NCBI RefSeq assembly: GCF_016405885.1
Contig: NZ_JAEKGC010000001.1
Coordinates: 62,001 to 126,000 of the forward strand
From: Arthrobacter sp. MSA 4-2
Lineage (GTDB): Bacteria > Actinomycetota > Actinomycetes > Actinomycetales > Micrococcaceae
Direction of reading: 5' to 3'
Length of the DNA: 64,000 bases
Shown here: piece after piece, positions 1 through 8,100 of the stretch
Numbering within the stretch: position 1 is the first letter of the stretch
Layout: each line of letters opens with the position of its first letter
Translations under genes and position numbers: made by a program
Notes under the pieces: generated by a model
What the model saw: the letters and a program-made list of their open reading frames with translations, nothing else
Database searches by the model: none
Told to the model about the DNA's origin: nothing

Positions 1-96
1 GCTCACCCTCTGAAGAGGTCTTCATCCATTCACGGAGCGACCTAATGTCCAGGTGCAATGAGGTCACGCTCTAGATCTCTGGTCCTCGACAAGAGC

Positions 97-429
97 CTAC
101 AGCTTGTCGATCCAGGTGTCCTCGTCGCGAAGGTCCCATGCGGAGGCCCCGGAAGTACTCAGTTTCGCATCGGACGTGGCCTTGATGCGTTCAATGATTC
201 GGCGAGCTTCATGCTCGAAAAGATCCCGCAACGAGGAAACATCTCGAATCACCGCGGACTGGACTATCTCCTTCCGCTGATCCTGGTCGTCGATTCCGGC
301 CGCCAAGAACTGGTCGCGAATGGCGCGCATCTGGTCATCCCTGATGGGCTTGTTCTCGGGCGGTGTAGGTGGCTGAGCGGCAGAGCCGAGGTCGAAAAGT
401 GAGTCTGTCACCATTCGAGGATAGGCCAC
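97..429 (-). CDS. Small hypothetical protein
   Basis: This encodes 110 residues, acidic and mostly helical. There is a Pro-rich stretch near residues 18-28, then a region around residues 33-85 with repeated Arg, Asp and Glu typical of short helical bundles. No catalytic motif, signal peptide or membrane segment is visible. The ATG at 429 is the only good start. The reading frame looks protein-like, unlike the opposing frame at 58-402, but I do not recognise a function. Its helical 'GI...R...V...SV..L...EA.R.IE' pattern is reminiscent of small actinobacterial phage or plasmid proteins, which is a weak impression only. It is transcribed away from the restriction-modification operon and may end an operon lying to the left of the window. 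Confidence 0.5.
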   Translation of the reverse strand: MAYPRMVTDSLFDLGSAAQPPTPPENKPIRDDQMRAIRDQFLAAGIDDQDQRKEIVQSAVIRDVSSLRDLFEHEARRIIERIKATSDAKLSTSGASAWDLRDEDTWIDKL

Positions 430-829
430 TGGCCTGCGACCGAAGGCGGCCCCGGATACAAATGCACCACCAGCTGGTTTCGGGAGTCACTCCCGAAAGG
501 CGGCAATCCCCGACGATCGCTGCAACTGTCGTCTAGTCATGCGTCAGCCGGGCGCATTGGTATGGCGGCACCACGCCCACCCAGTCGTATGCGGCGGCGC
601 CAGCTGAAACAACCTCTTGGTCCTACTCTACTGCATCGGTACGGCGCACTTCTCGGCGAGCAGTCTCAGCGAGGCTGGTTGAGGTTCGCTCCACAGTAGA
701 GTGGCATACGAGTTAGGCCGAGCGTCATACTTCGTCGGTGATGGCTGTGAGACTGAGCCGATACGGTGTCACACCTCCGTCCGGAGAGTGTCGCACCGGC
801 TTTGATGAAAGACTTCGAGGATTTGATTT
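430..829. other. Non-coding divergent region upstream of the RM operon
   Basis: This is about 400 bases between the leftward small gene and hsdM, with no convincing coding frame. The long leftward frame over 725-1888 is an antisense shadow of hsdM. A Shine-Dalgarno GAGGA at 817-821 lies 8 bases before the hsdM ATG at 830. Promoters for both directions must lie here, but I cannot pick a clear -35/-10 pair. Confidence 0.5.
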
Positions 830-2329
830 ATGAGTGCGCGTATTTCCCTGCCCGAACTGGAACAGTACCTTGCTAAGGCTGCGGACATTCTCCGCGGCAG
901 CATCGACCAGGCCGATTTCAAGGCATACATTTTCCCACTGATGTTCTTCAAACGAATCAGTGACGTCTACTTGGAAGAGTTCGCTGAGGCGCTGGAGGAG
1001 TCTGGCGGCGACCACGAGTTCGCGGCCTTCGCCGAAAATCACCGCTTTGCCATCCCTGGTGGCAACCTGTGGGATGACGTGCGCGGCCACACCGAGAATA
1101 TCGGCGGTGCCCTCCAGACGGCGTTCCGCGAGATCGAGAAGGCCAACCCTGAGACGCTCTACGGCATCTTCGGCAACGCCAATTGGACCAACAAGGACAA
1201 GCTGCCTGACCGCAAGCTTGCCGACCTGGTCGAGCACTTCTCGAGCAAGGCGCTCTCCAACGCCAACGTGGCGCCGGATGTGTTCGGTAACGCGTATGAA
1301 TACCTCATCAAGCGCTTCGCTGACCAGTCGAACAAAAAGGCTGGCGAGTACTACACCCCACGCTCGGTCGTAGGTCTGCTCATCAACATCCTCGATCCGA
1401 TCGAGGGTGAAAGCGTTTATGACCCGGCTTGCGGCACCGGCGGGATGCTGATCGAGGTCATCGAGCATGTAAAGGCTGCCGGAGGGAGCCCCAAGACTTT
1501 GTGGGGCAAGCTCTACGGCCAGGAGAAGGTGCTCGCTACCTCTGCCATCGCGCGCATGAACCTGCTGTTGCACGGCGTCGAGGACTTCAAGGTTGTGCGC
1601 GAAGACACGCTGCGCGACCCCGCCTTCTACACGGGGAACCGCCTCGCGCAGTTCGACTGCGTTGTAGCTAACCCGCCATTCTCGTTGAAGAACTGGGGCG
1701 ATGCCGAGTGGGGATCCGACAAGTGGGGCCGCAATGCCCTCGGTGGCGTCCCGCCGAAGGGGTACGCCGACTGGGCGTGGGTGCAGCACATGCTCACCTC
1801 CGCAAGGCCCAAGACCGGTCGTGTCGCGGTCGTTCTGCCCCAGGGCGCACTCTTCCGTCAGGGTGCGGAGGCAAGAATCCGTACTCACATCCTGAAATCC
1901 GGTGTAGTCGACGCCGTAATCGGACTTGCCCCCAACCTGTTCTACGGCACCGGCCTGGCCGCTTGCGTCCTGGTTCTACGACACCAGAAGCGCCGCGACA
2001 AGCAGGGCAAGGTTCTCTTCATCAATGGCGAGAGCTTGCTCAAGAAGGGGCGCAACCAGAACACATTGGAGCCCGAGCACGCTAAGCAGCTGCTTGATGC
2101 CTACGAGAGGTACGGCGACATTGACGGCTTCTCACGCGTCGTCGAGTTAGACGAAATAGCCGGCAATGGCTTCAACCTGAACATCCCACTCTATGTGGCC
2201 CCCGCCGACGCCGGTGAGAAGCTGACGGTCGAGCAAGCGCGCGCGGGCCTCGAAGCTGCCCACGCGAGAGCCACGGAAACTCGCTCGGCCCTAGAGGCAG
2301 AGCTGGCGAAGTGGGGGCTGTCGGCATGA
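830..2329 (+). CDS. hsdM: Type I restriction-modification methyltransferase subunit HsdM (first copy)
   Basis: This 499-residue subunit should transfer a methyl group from S-adenosylmethionine to adenine N6 at the site chosen by HsdS. It has the usual HsdM layout: an N-terminal helical domain (about 1-165, including 'YIFPLMFFKRISDVY'), then the Rossmann-fold N6-methylase domain. The latter shows the EYYTPR motif just before it, motif I DPACGTGGM at 198-206 and the catalytic NPPF at 281-284. Length is normal for the family. The ATG at 830 has GAGGA 8 bases upstream. The stop overlaps the next start as ATGA, so translation is coupled to a second, divergent HsdM. Function is secure; the unusual point is that it does not act alone in this operon. 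Confidence 0.96.
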   Translation: MSARISLPELEQYLAKAADILRGSIDQADFKAYIFPLMFFKRISDVYLEEFAEALEESGGDHEFAAFAENHRFAIPGGNLWDDVRGHTENIGGALQTAFREIEKANPETLYGIFGNANWTNKDKLPDRKLADLVEHFSSKALSNANVAPDVFGNAYEYLIKRFADQSNKKAGEYYTPRSVVGLLINILDPIEGESVYDPACGTGGMLIEVIEHVKAAGGSPKTLWGKLYGQEKVLATSAIARMNLLLHGVEDFKVVREDTLRDPAFYTGNRLAQFDCVVANPPFSLKNWGDAEWGSDKWGRNALGGVPPKGYADWAWVQHMLTSARPKTGRVAVVLPQGALFRQGAEARIRTHILKSGVVDAVIGLAPNLFYGTGLAACVLVLRHQKRRDKQGKVLFINGESLLKKGRNQNTLEPEHAKQLLDAYERYGDIDGFSRVVELDEIAGNGFNLNIPLYVAPADAGEKLTVEQARAGLEAAHARATETRSALEAELAKWGLSA

Positions 2330-3819
2330 GTACGCGAATTACGCAGCGCGAGCTGGAATCATACCTGTGGAGCGCCGCCGTCGTCCTGCGCGGCCTCATC
2401 GACGCCGGCGACTACAAGCAGTACATTTTCCCGCTGGTCTTTATGAAGCGGATCTCCGACGTCTACGACGAGGAGCACCTCGCCGCGATGGAGGTGTACG
2501 GTGACGAGAACCTGGCTGACCTCCCGGAGAATCATCGTTTTGTCATTCCCGACAACTGTCATTGGGATGATATCCGGTCTGTCACCAGTGACATCGGCAG
2601 TACGGTCCTTAAAGCCATGCGAGCGATCGAGTCAGCGAACCCTGATACCCTCCCGGGCGTTTTTGGCGACGGCGACTGGGGCAATAAGAACCTTCTGCCT
2701 GACTCGACGCTAAATGACCTGATCGAACATTTCTCGACCAAGACGCTGTCGATAGCGAATTTGCCCGAGGACGAACTCGGCAACGGGTATGAGTTTCTGA
2801 TCAAAAAATTCGCTGACGACTCCGGCCATACTGCGCAGGAGTTTTATACCAACCGCACCCTCGTGCATTTGATGACGCTTATGTTGGAGCCTCAACCGGG
2901 GGAATCCATATATGACCCCACTTGCGGCACCGGAGGTATGCTCATCTCCACCGCCGCCGAGGTGAAACGTCAAGGCAAGGAGTGGCGCAACCTACGCCTC
3001 TACGGTCAGGAACTCAACTACGGGACGTCGGCCATCGCGCGGATGAACTTGTTCCTGCATGGTGTTACCGACGGTCACATCGCCCACGGTGATACTTTGT
3101 CGCGGCCGGCATTCCATAGCGCCAAGGGACAATTGCAGACTTTCGACGTCGTGTTGGCTAATCCGCCCTACTCCATCAAGGCGTGGAACCGGGACGCCTT
3201 CACCAACGACCCCTATGGGCGCAACCTGTGGGGGGTACCGCCACAGGGTCGCGCAGACTACGCCTTTTTCCAGCACATCGCCAAGAGCCTCGACCCCAAG
3301 ACGGGACGAGCAGCGATCCTGTTCCCGCACGGCGTGCTCTTTCGCCGAGAGGAAGCTGCCCTGCGTGAGGCGCTTCTGAAGTCAGACCTGGTTGAATGCG
3401 TCCTTGGGCTCGGCGCAGGTTTGTTCTACAACTCACCGATGGAAGCGGTCGTCATCACGCTGCGCGCCAACAAGCGTGCCGAGCACAAAGGCAAGGTGCT
3501 GTTTATCAACGCGATCAACGAAGTCACCCGGGAGCAGGCTCAGTCGTTCCTGCACGAGTCCCACCAGATTAGGATCCTTGACTCTTACCGCGCCTTCAAT
3601 GACATCAACCAGTTTGCGGCCGTAGCGACTCTCGATGAGATCGCCAGAAAAGGATTCAGTCTCGCAATCCCTCTCTATGTCGCCGGTGTGAAGGCCGCTC
3701 GTTCTATGGATCGGGTCGACGTTGTTGAAACGCTTGCGGCGTTGAGAGTTGCGGCTGCCGAATCCGAAGCCGCGGTCGTTGACGTTCTCGCGCGGCTGAG
3801 GACGGAGGTGTCGACATGA
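2326..3819 (+). CDS. hsdM: Type I restriction-modification methyltransferase subunit HsdM (second copy)
   Basis: This is a second complete HsdM of 497 residues, collinear with its neighbour from the N-terminus (both have YIFPL.F.KRISDVY and ENHRF.IP) but clearly divergent. It keeps motif I as DPTCGTGGM (197-205) and the catalytic NPPY (279-282), so it should be active. The conserved YTPR element upstream of motif I is YTNR here, and Ala of motif I is Thr. I chose the ATG at 2326, which overlaps the previous stop as ATGA, over the GTG at 2311 inside hsdM1. Its own stop overlaps hsdS as ATGA. The pair may form a heterodimeric M1-M2-S methylase, each subunit handling one half-site; that is inference. 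Confidence 0.94.
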   Translation: MSTRITQRELESYLWSAAVVLRGLIDAGDYKQYIFPLVFMKRISDVYDEEHLAAMEVYGDENLADLPENHRFVIPDNCHWDDIRSVTSDIGSTVLKAMRAIESANPDTLPGVFGDGDWGNKNLLPDSTLNDLIEHFSTKTLSIANLPEDELGNGYEFLIKKFADDSGHTAQEFYTNRTLVHLMTLMLEPQPGESIYDPTCGTGGMLISTAAEVKRQGKEWRNLRLYGQELNYGTSAIARMNLFLHGVTDGHIAHGDTLSRPAFHSAKGQLQTFDVVLANPPYSIKAWNRDAFTNDPYGRNLWGVPPQGRADYAFFQHIAKSLDPKTGRAAILFPHGVLFRREEAALREALLKSDLVECVLGLGAGLFYNSPMEAVVITLRANKRAEHKGKVLFINAINEVTREQAQSFLHESHQIRILDSYRAFNDINQFAAVATLDEIARKGFSLAIPLYVAGVKAARSMDRVDVVETLAALRVAAAESEAAVVDVLARLRTEVST

Positions 3820-4985
3820 GCCTCGAGTTGGACCGATCCACGTGGAAACGCGTCGCTTTCGGTGACGTCATTGACAGCATTACCGAGCGCGTCGATAACC
3901 CATCGGAAGCCGGGGTTGAGCGATACGTCGGCTTGGAGCACCTGGATCCGGGCGTCATGACAGTTCAGAGGTGGGACTCTCCTGACAAAGTGGAGGCTCA
4001 GAAGCTGCGATTCGCTTCTCGCGACGTGATTTTCGGGCGTCGCCGTGCCTATCAAAGGAAGGTTGCTATGGCCGAGTTTGAGGGCATTTGCTCGGCGCAC
4101 GCGCTCGTCCTTCGAGCCCGGTCTAACTATGTCGACCCCGCATTCCTCCCTGTGTTTCTCTCCAGTGACTACTTCCTCGACCGTGCCATCGAGATTTCTG
4201 TCGGATCATTGTCTCCGACGATCAATTGGCGGGATCTGAAGGTGCAGGAGTTCGACCTCCCGCCCCTCGACCAGCAGAGGCGCATCGCCGATCTCTTCTG
4301 GGCCATCGAAGGCCATCGGTTGGCTCTTCGATCGGCTCAAGAGTCGGCTCGATCACTACTCAGCCACATTCGAGCGGCGATGTTTACGGTCAGAACAGAC
4401 GAAACACGCGCTAATGAGCTATTTCACATAACTATCGGTCGCCAGCGGTCCCCGAAACACGAAAATGGGGATTACATGGTTCCGTATTTGCGGTCGGCGA
4501 ACGTGACCGCCCAAGGCATCGGTGTAGGCGACGTGAAGTCGATGAATTTCACGCCCAAGGAGCAGGAGAAGTTTGCGCTGAAGGCCGGGGATGTGCTCGT
4601 GTCCGAAGCGAGTGCCAGTGCACTTTCCGTCGGTATGCCTGCCGTCTGGCGTGAGGAGATAGCTGGTGTGGTTTGTTTTCAGAACACCCTTCTGCGCTAT
4701 CGCGCCATTGAAGGAGTCTCCGTTCCTGCTTTCGTAGAACACTATTGCCATTGGGCATTTGAAACCGGTGGTTTCCTGTCAGCAGCGTCCGGAACAAACA
4801 TCCGCCACATCGGCGTCGGTGGTGCAACTTCAATGAAGCTGGGCCGATCGACAATCGCCGAACAGCGAGCGTTCGTTCACCAAGCGTCGGCCGTGAATGC
4901 CGCGATCGAAGCGTTGAATAGCGAGCAAAGGACACTGAAAGAGTTGGTGATCGGACTGAGTGACGAAATCTTTGGAGGCAGCTGA
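3816..4985 (+). CDS. hsdS: Type I restriction-modification specificity subunit HsdS
   Basis: This 389-residue DNA-recognition subunit binds the bipartite target and scaffolds the methylase and motor subunits. It has the two-repeat HsdS architecture. Target recognition domain 1 spans about 5-165 and ends in a conserved segment 'LPPLDQQRRIADLFWAIEG', followed by a helical spacer. Domain 2 spans about 205-350, and a second helical conserved segment containing 'AEQRAFVHQASAVNAAIEAL' closes the protein. The two halves end in similar helical elements, as expected for HsdS. The start overlaps the hsdM2 stop (ATGA), and the stop overlaps the hsdR start by one base (TGATG). The target sequence cannot be predicted from sequence alone. 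Confidence 0.93.
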   Translation: MSLELDRSTWKRVAFGDVIDSITERVDNPSEAGVERYVGLEHLDPGVMTVQRWDSPDKVEAQKLRFASRDVIFGRRRAYQRKVAMAEFEGICSAHALVLRARSNYVDPAFLPVFLSSDYFLDRAIEISVGSLSPTINWRDLKVQEFDLPPLDQQRRIADLFWAIEGHRLALRSAQESARSLLSHIRAAMFTVRTDETRANELFHITIGRQRSPKHENGDYMVPYLRSANVTAQGIGVGDVKSMNFTPKEQEKFALKAGDVLVSEASASALSVGMPAVWREEIAGVVCFQNTLLRYRAIEGVSVPAFVEHYCHWAFETGGFLSAASGTNIRHIGVGGATSMKLGRSTIAEQRAFVHQASAVNAAIEALNSEQRTLKELVIGLSDEIFGGS

Positions 4986-7921
4986 TGACTCAATTCAACG
5001 AGGCCAACTCGGTTCGGGACTTCGTCCGGGACCTCGTGAAATCGATCGACGCCCAGTGTCTGGCAGGGAACCAGCTCCCGCGGCGGACGGACGAGGTGAT
5101 GCTGGAAGGTCCGGTCAAGGCCGCGCTCGTCCGACTGAACCCGGAAATTGCTGTCGACCCGAACAAGGCCGACGAAGTCATCTACAACCTCCGTGCGATC
5201 CTGATAGCCGCCCGCACCAGCCCGCATCCCGTCGTAGCCAATGAGGAGTTCATGGCGTGGCTGACCGGACAGAAGTCGATGCCCTTCGGGCCAAATGGTG
5301 AACATACGACCGTTAGGTTGATTAACTTCGACAACCTCGAAGATGACTCATCGAACCAGTGGTGTATATCGACCGAAGTCACGTTCAAACAGGGGCGGGT
5401 GGAGAAGCGATTCGACCTCGTGCTGTGGTGCAACGGTTTCCCTCTTGTCGTGGGTGAGGCCAAGACGCCGGTTCGATCCGCGTACACGTGGATCGACGGT
5501 GCTGCCCAAATCCATGATGACTACGAGCAGAGCGTGCCGCAGTTCTTCGTGCCGAATGTGTTCTCCTTCGCCACCGAAGGCAAAGACCTCCGTTACGGCA
5601 CGGTTGGGATGCCGGTGGAGCTGTGGGGCCCTTGGCGCGAGGAGACGACCAACGAGGATGCTCCAGCCAAGATTGGTCTGGTCGCCGTCAAGGAGGCCGT
5701 CCGCGGCGTCCTCAAGCCGGCGGCTGTCCTCGAGTTCCTGCGGTTCTTCACGATTTACGCCACGGACAAAAAGCACCGCAAAATCAAGATCATCGCGCGG
5801 TTTCAACAGTTCCAGGGAACAAATCTGATCGTCGAGCGGGTCCTGCTCGGCAAGACCAAGCAGGGCTTGATTTGGCACTTCCAAGGCTCGGGTAAGTCGC
5901 TGCTCATGGTGTTTACGGCACTCAAGTTGCGAGCGATGGCCGAGCTGACAAACCCCACGATTCTGATCGTGGTCGACCGTATCGACCTCGACACGCAGAT
6001 CACCGGCACCTTCAACGCTTCCGACGTACCCGGTTTGGTGTCAACGGATTCACGCGCCCAACTGCAAACCCTGCTGAGCCAGGGGGCGCGGAAGGTCATC
6101 ATCACCACGATCCATAAATTCGGTGAGGCGCCCGGTGTGCTCGACGCCCGCGACAACATCATCGCAATGGTCGACGAAGCGCACCGGTCCCAAGAGGGAG
6201 ACTACGGACAGAAGATGCGCGAGGCTCTGCCCAACGCATTCTTGTTCGGTCTAACCGGCACCCCGATCAACAAGCGGGATCGCAACACCTTCATGTGGTT
6301 CGGCTCGCCGGATGACGAGGGCGGCTACCTCTCGCGGTACTCGTTCCAGGACTCGATCCGAGACGGAGCTACGCTGCCGCTGCACTTCGAGCCTCGTTTG
6401 TCCGAACTTCACATCGACCAGGAGTCGATCGACGCGGCCTTCGACGAGCTCGCCACGAATGAGCGCCTGACGGAAAGCGAGAAGATCACTCTGTCGAAGA
6501 AGGCGGCCTCAATCGAGGTGCTGATTAAAACGCCGTCGCGAATCTCAAAAATCGCCGCCGACATTGCCGGGCACTTCAAGTCGAAGGTCGAACCTGAGGC
6601 CTTCAAAGCGCAGGTCGTGGCCTACGACAAAGCATCCTGCGTTGCGTACAAGTCGGAGCTGGACAAGCACCTTGGCTCCGAAGCGTCCACTATTGTGATG
6701 TCGAAGTCCCGGGGCGACTCGCCTGACTGGGCGCAGTGGACTCCCGGTGCGGAGGCACTTGCGCAGATCGTCGCGCGATTCAACGATCCGGCAGATCCAC
6801 TCAAGATCATCATCGTCACCGCGAAGCTGCTCACCGGATTTGATGCTCCGATCTTGTACTGCCAGTACCTCGACAGACCGCTCAAGGAGCACACGCTCCT
6901 CCAGGCCATCACCCGCACCAACCGCGTCTATCCGCCGAACAAGACTCATGGCCTGATTGTGGATTACCTTGGCATCTTCGACGACGTTGCCAGGTCGCTG
7001 GCCTTCGACGAAAAATCCGTGCAGCAGGTGATCTCCAATATCGAGGAACTTAAGGGACAAATTGGTCCCGCCCTCGCGGCTGCGCTTTTGTTTTTTCCTG
7101 GCGTTGACCGAACCGTTGGTGGCTACGAGGGCCTTGTACAGGCGCAGTCGGCGATCGCAAACGACGCGACCAAGGACGCTTTCGGGATGGCCTACAGCGT
7201 CGTGTCCCAGCTTTGGGAAGCGGTCAGCCCGGACCCCATGCTATCGCCGTATCGCGACGATTACCGCTGGCTCACTGACGTGTACGAGTCGGTGCGACCG
7301 TCCGACATCACTGGCCGCCTAGTGTGGCATGCTCTCGGCGCCAAGACCATTGACCTGATCAATGAGCACGTGCAGGTCGAGATCCCACAGGGTGAGGAAA
7401 CGATCATCCTCGATTCCCAGACGATCGAAGATCTCATGACAGGAAAGCGGAACGACGTTCCGCGGGAAGAAATTGAAAGACAGATCACGGCTCGTATCGC
7501 GCGCCACCTCAACAATCCAGTCTTCATCGAGCTTGGTCAGCGGCTCAACGCCCTGCGGGAGAGGTACGCCGATATCCAGCAGTCCAGCCTCGACTTCCTG
7601 CGTGATCTGCTTGAGTTGGCTCGGGACACGGTTGCCGCCGAGAAAGTAGCCGACGACGTGCCTCGCGAAGAGCAGGGCATAGCCGCACTTACAGAACTCT
7701 TCGGTGCCCTCAGGGGTGAGGAGACTCCGATCATTGTCGAGAACGTCGTCAGTCGCATCGATGAGGTGGTCCGCGGTGTGCGCTTCGACGGTTGGCAGTC
7801 GACGATCCGCGGCGACCAGGAGGTCCGGCAGGCTCTCCGCCGGACACTCTACGTCCAGTTCAAAATCCGCGACAACGATGTTTTCGAAAAGGCCCTCGGC
7901 TATGTGCGCGAGTACTACTAA
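4985..7921 (+). CDS. hsdR: Type I restriction endonuclease subunit HsdR
   Basis: This 978-residue motor and nuclease subunit translocates DNA at unmethylated sites and cuts it. The N-terminal PD-(D/E)XK nuclease shows Asp143 in FDLVLW and the E-x-K pair in GEAKTP (158-160). The SF2 motor shows Walker A FQGSGKS (299-305), the DEAH box (397-400), the motif III-like LTGTP, and a motif VI-like LQAITRTNR. A helical C-terminal domain for docking to the methylase follows. Length is typical. The ATG overlaps the hsdS stop by one base, completing a fully coupled four-gene operon. It converges on the leftward helicase gene with about 180 bases between stops. Confidence 0.95.
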   Translation: MTQFNEANSVRDFVRDLVKSIDAQCLAGNQLPRRTDEVMLEGPVKAALVRLNPEIAVDPNKADEVIYNLRAILIAARTSPHPVVANEEFMAWLTGQKSMPFGPNGEHTTVRLINFDNLEDDSSNQWCISTEVTFKQGRVEKRFDLVLWCNGFPLVVGEAKTPVRSAYTWIDGAAQIHDDYEQSVPQFFVPNVFSFATEGKDLRYGTVGMPVELWGPWREETTNEDAPAKIGLVAVKEAVRGVLKPAAVLEFLRFFTIYATDKKHRKIKIIARFQQFQGTNLIVERVLLGKTKQGLIWHFQGSGKSLLMVFTALKLRAMAELTNPTILIVVDRIDLDTQITGTFNASDVPGLVSTDSRAQLQTLLSQGARKVIITTIHKFGEAPGVLDARDNIIAMVDEAHRSQEGDYGQKMREALPNAFLFGLTGTPINKRDRNTFMWFGSPDDEGGYLSRYSFQDSIRDGATLPLHFEPRLSELHIDQESIDAAFDELATNERLTESEKITLSKKAASIEVLIKTPSRISKIAADIAGHFKSKVEPEAFKAQVVAYDKASCVAYKSELDKHLGSEASTIVMSKSRGDSPDWAQWTPGAEALAQIVARFNDPADPLKIIIVTAKLLTGFDAPILYCQYLDRPLKEHTLLQAITRTNRVYPPNKTHGLIVDYLGIFDDVARSLAFDEKSVQQVISNIEELKGQIGPALAAALLFFPGVDRTVGGYEGLVQAQSAIANDATKDAFGMAYSVVSQLWEAVSPDPMLSPYRDDYRWLTDVYESVRPSDITGRLVWHALGAKTIDLINEHVQVEIPQGEETIILDSQTIEDLMTGKRNDVPREEIERQITARIARHLNNPVFIELGQRLNALRERYADIQQSSLDFLRDLLELARDTVAAEKVADDVPREEQGIAALTELFGALRGEETPIIVENVVSRIDEVVRGVRFDGWQSTIRGDQEVRQALRRTLYVQFKIRDNDVFEKALGYVREYY

Positions 7922-8016
7922 CGCGCATCCAACAGCTCGCTCACTCGAACAATTGTCAGTTCCCGCGCTGGTCGACAGCCGGATCCTCGAAAGTGCAGAC
8001 GGCACATCTTCGGGGC

Positions 8017-8048
8017 AGGTGTCCGCATCAACGTTAGGTAGGACACCT
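8017..8048. terminator. Possible stem-loop between convergent hsdR and helicase genes
   Basis: AGGTGTCC (8017-8024) and GGACACCT (8041-8048) form an 8-bp stem with a 16-base loop. It lies between two converging genes, but has no T-run and a long loop, so it is only a possible terminator. Confidence 0.3.
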
Positions 8049-8100
8049 CTGGTTCAGAAGGACCCACCACCTTACAGCCGGCGGTAGTGCAATGTATGCC

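Noticed and set aside
725-1888. Long leftward open frame of 387 codons opposite hsdM
   Set aside because: It is an antisense shadow of a secure HsdM gene with full methylase motifs; the high GC content keeps the opposite frame open. No domain is visible.
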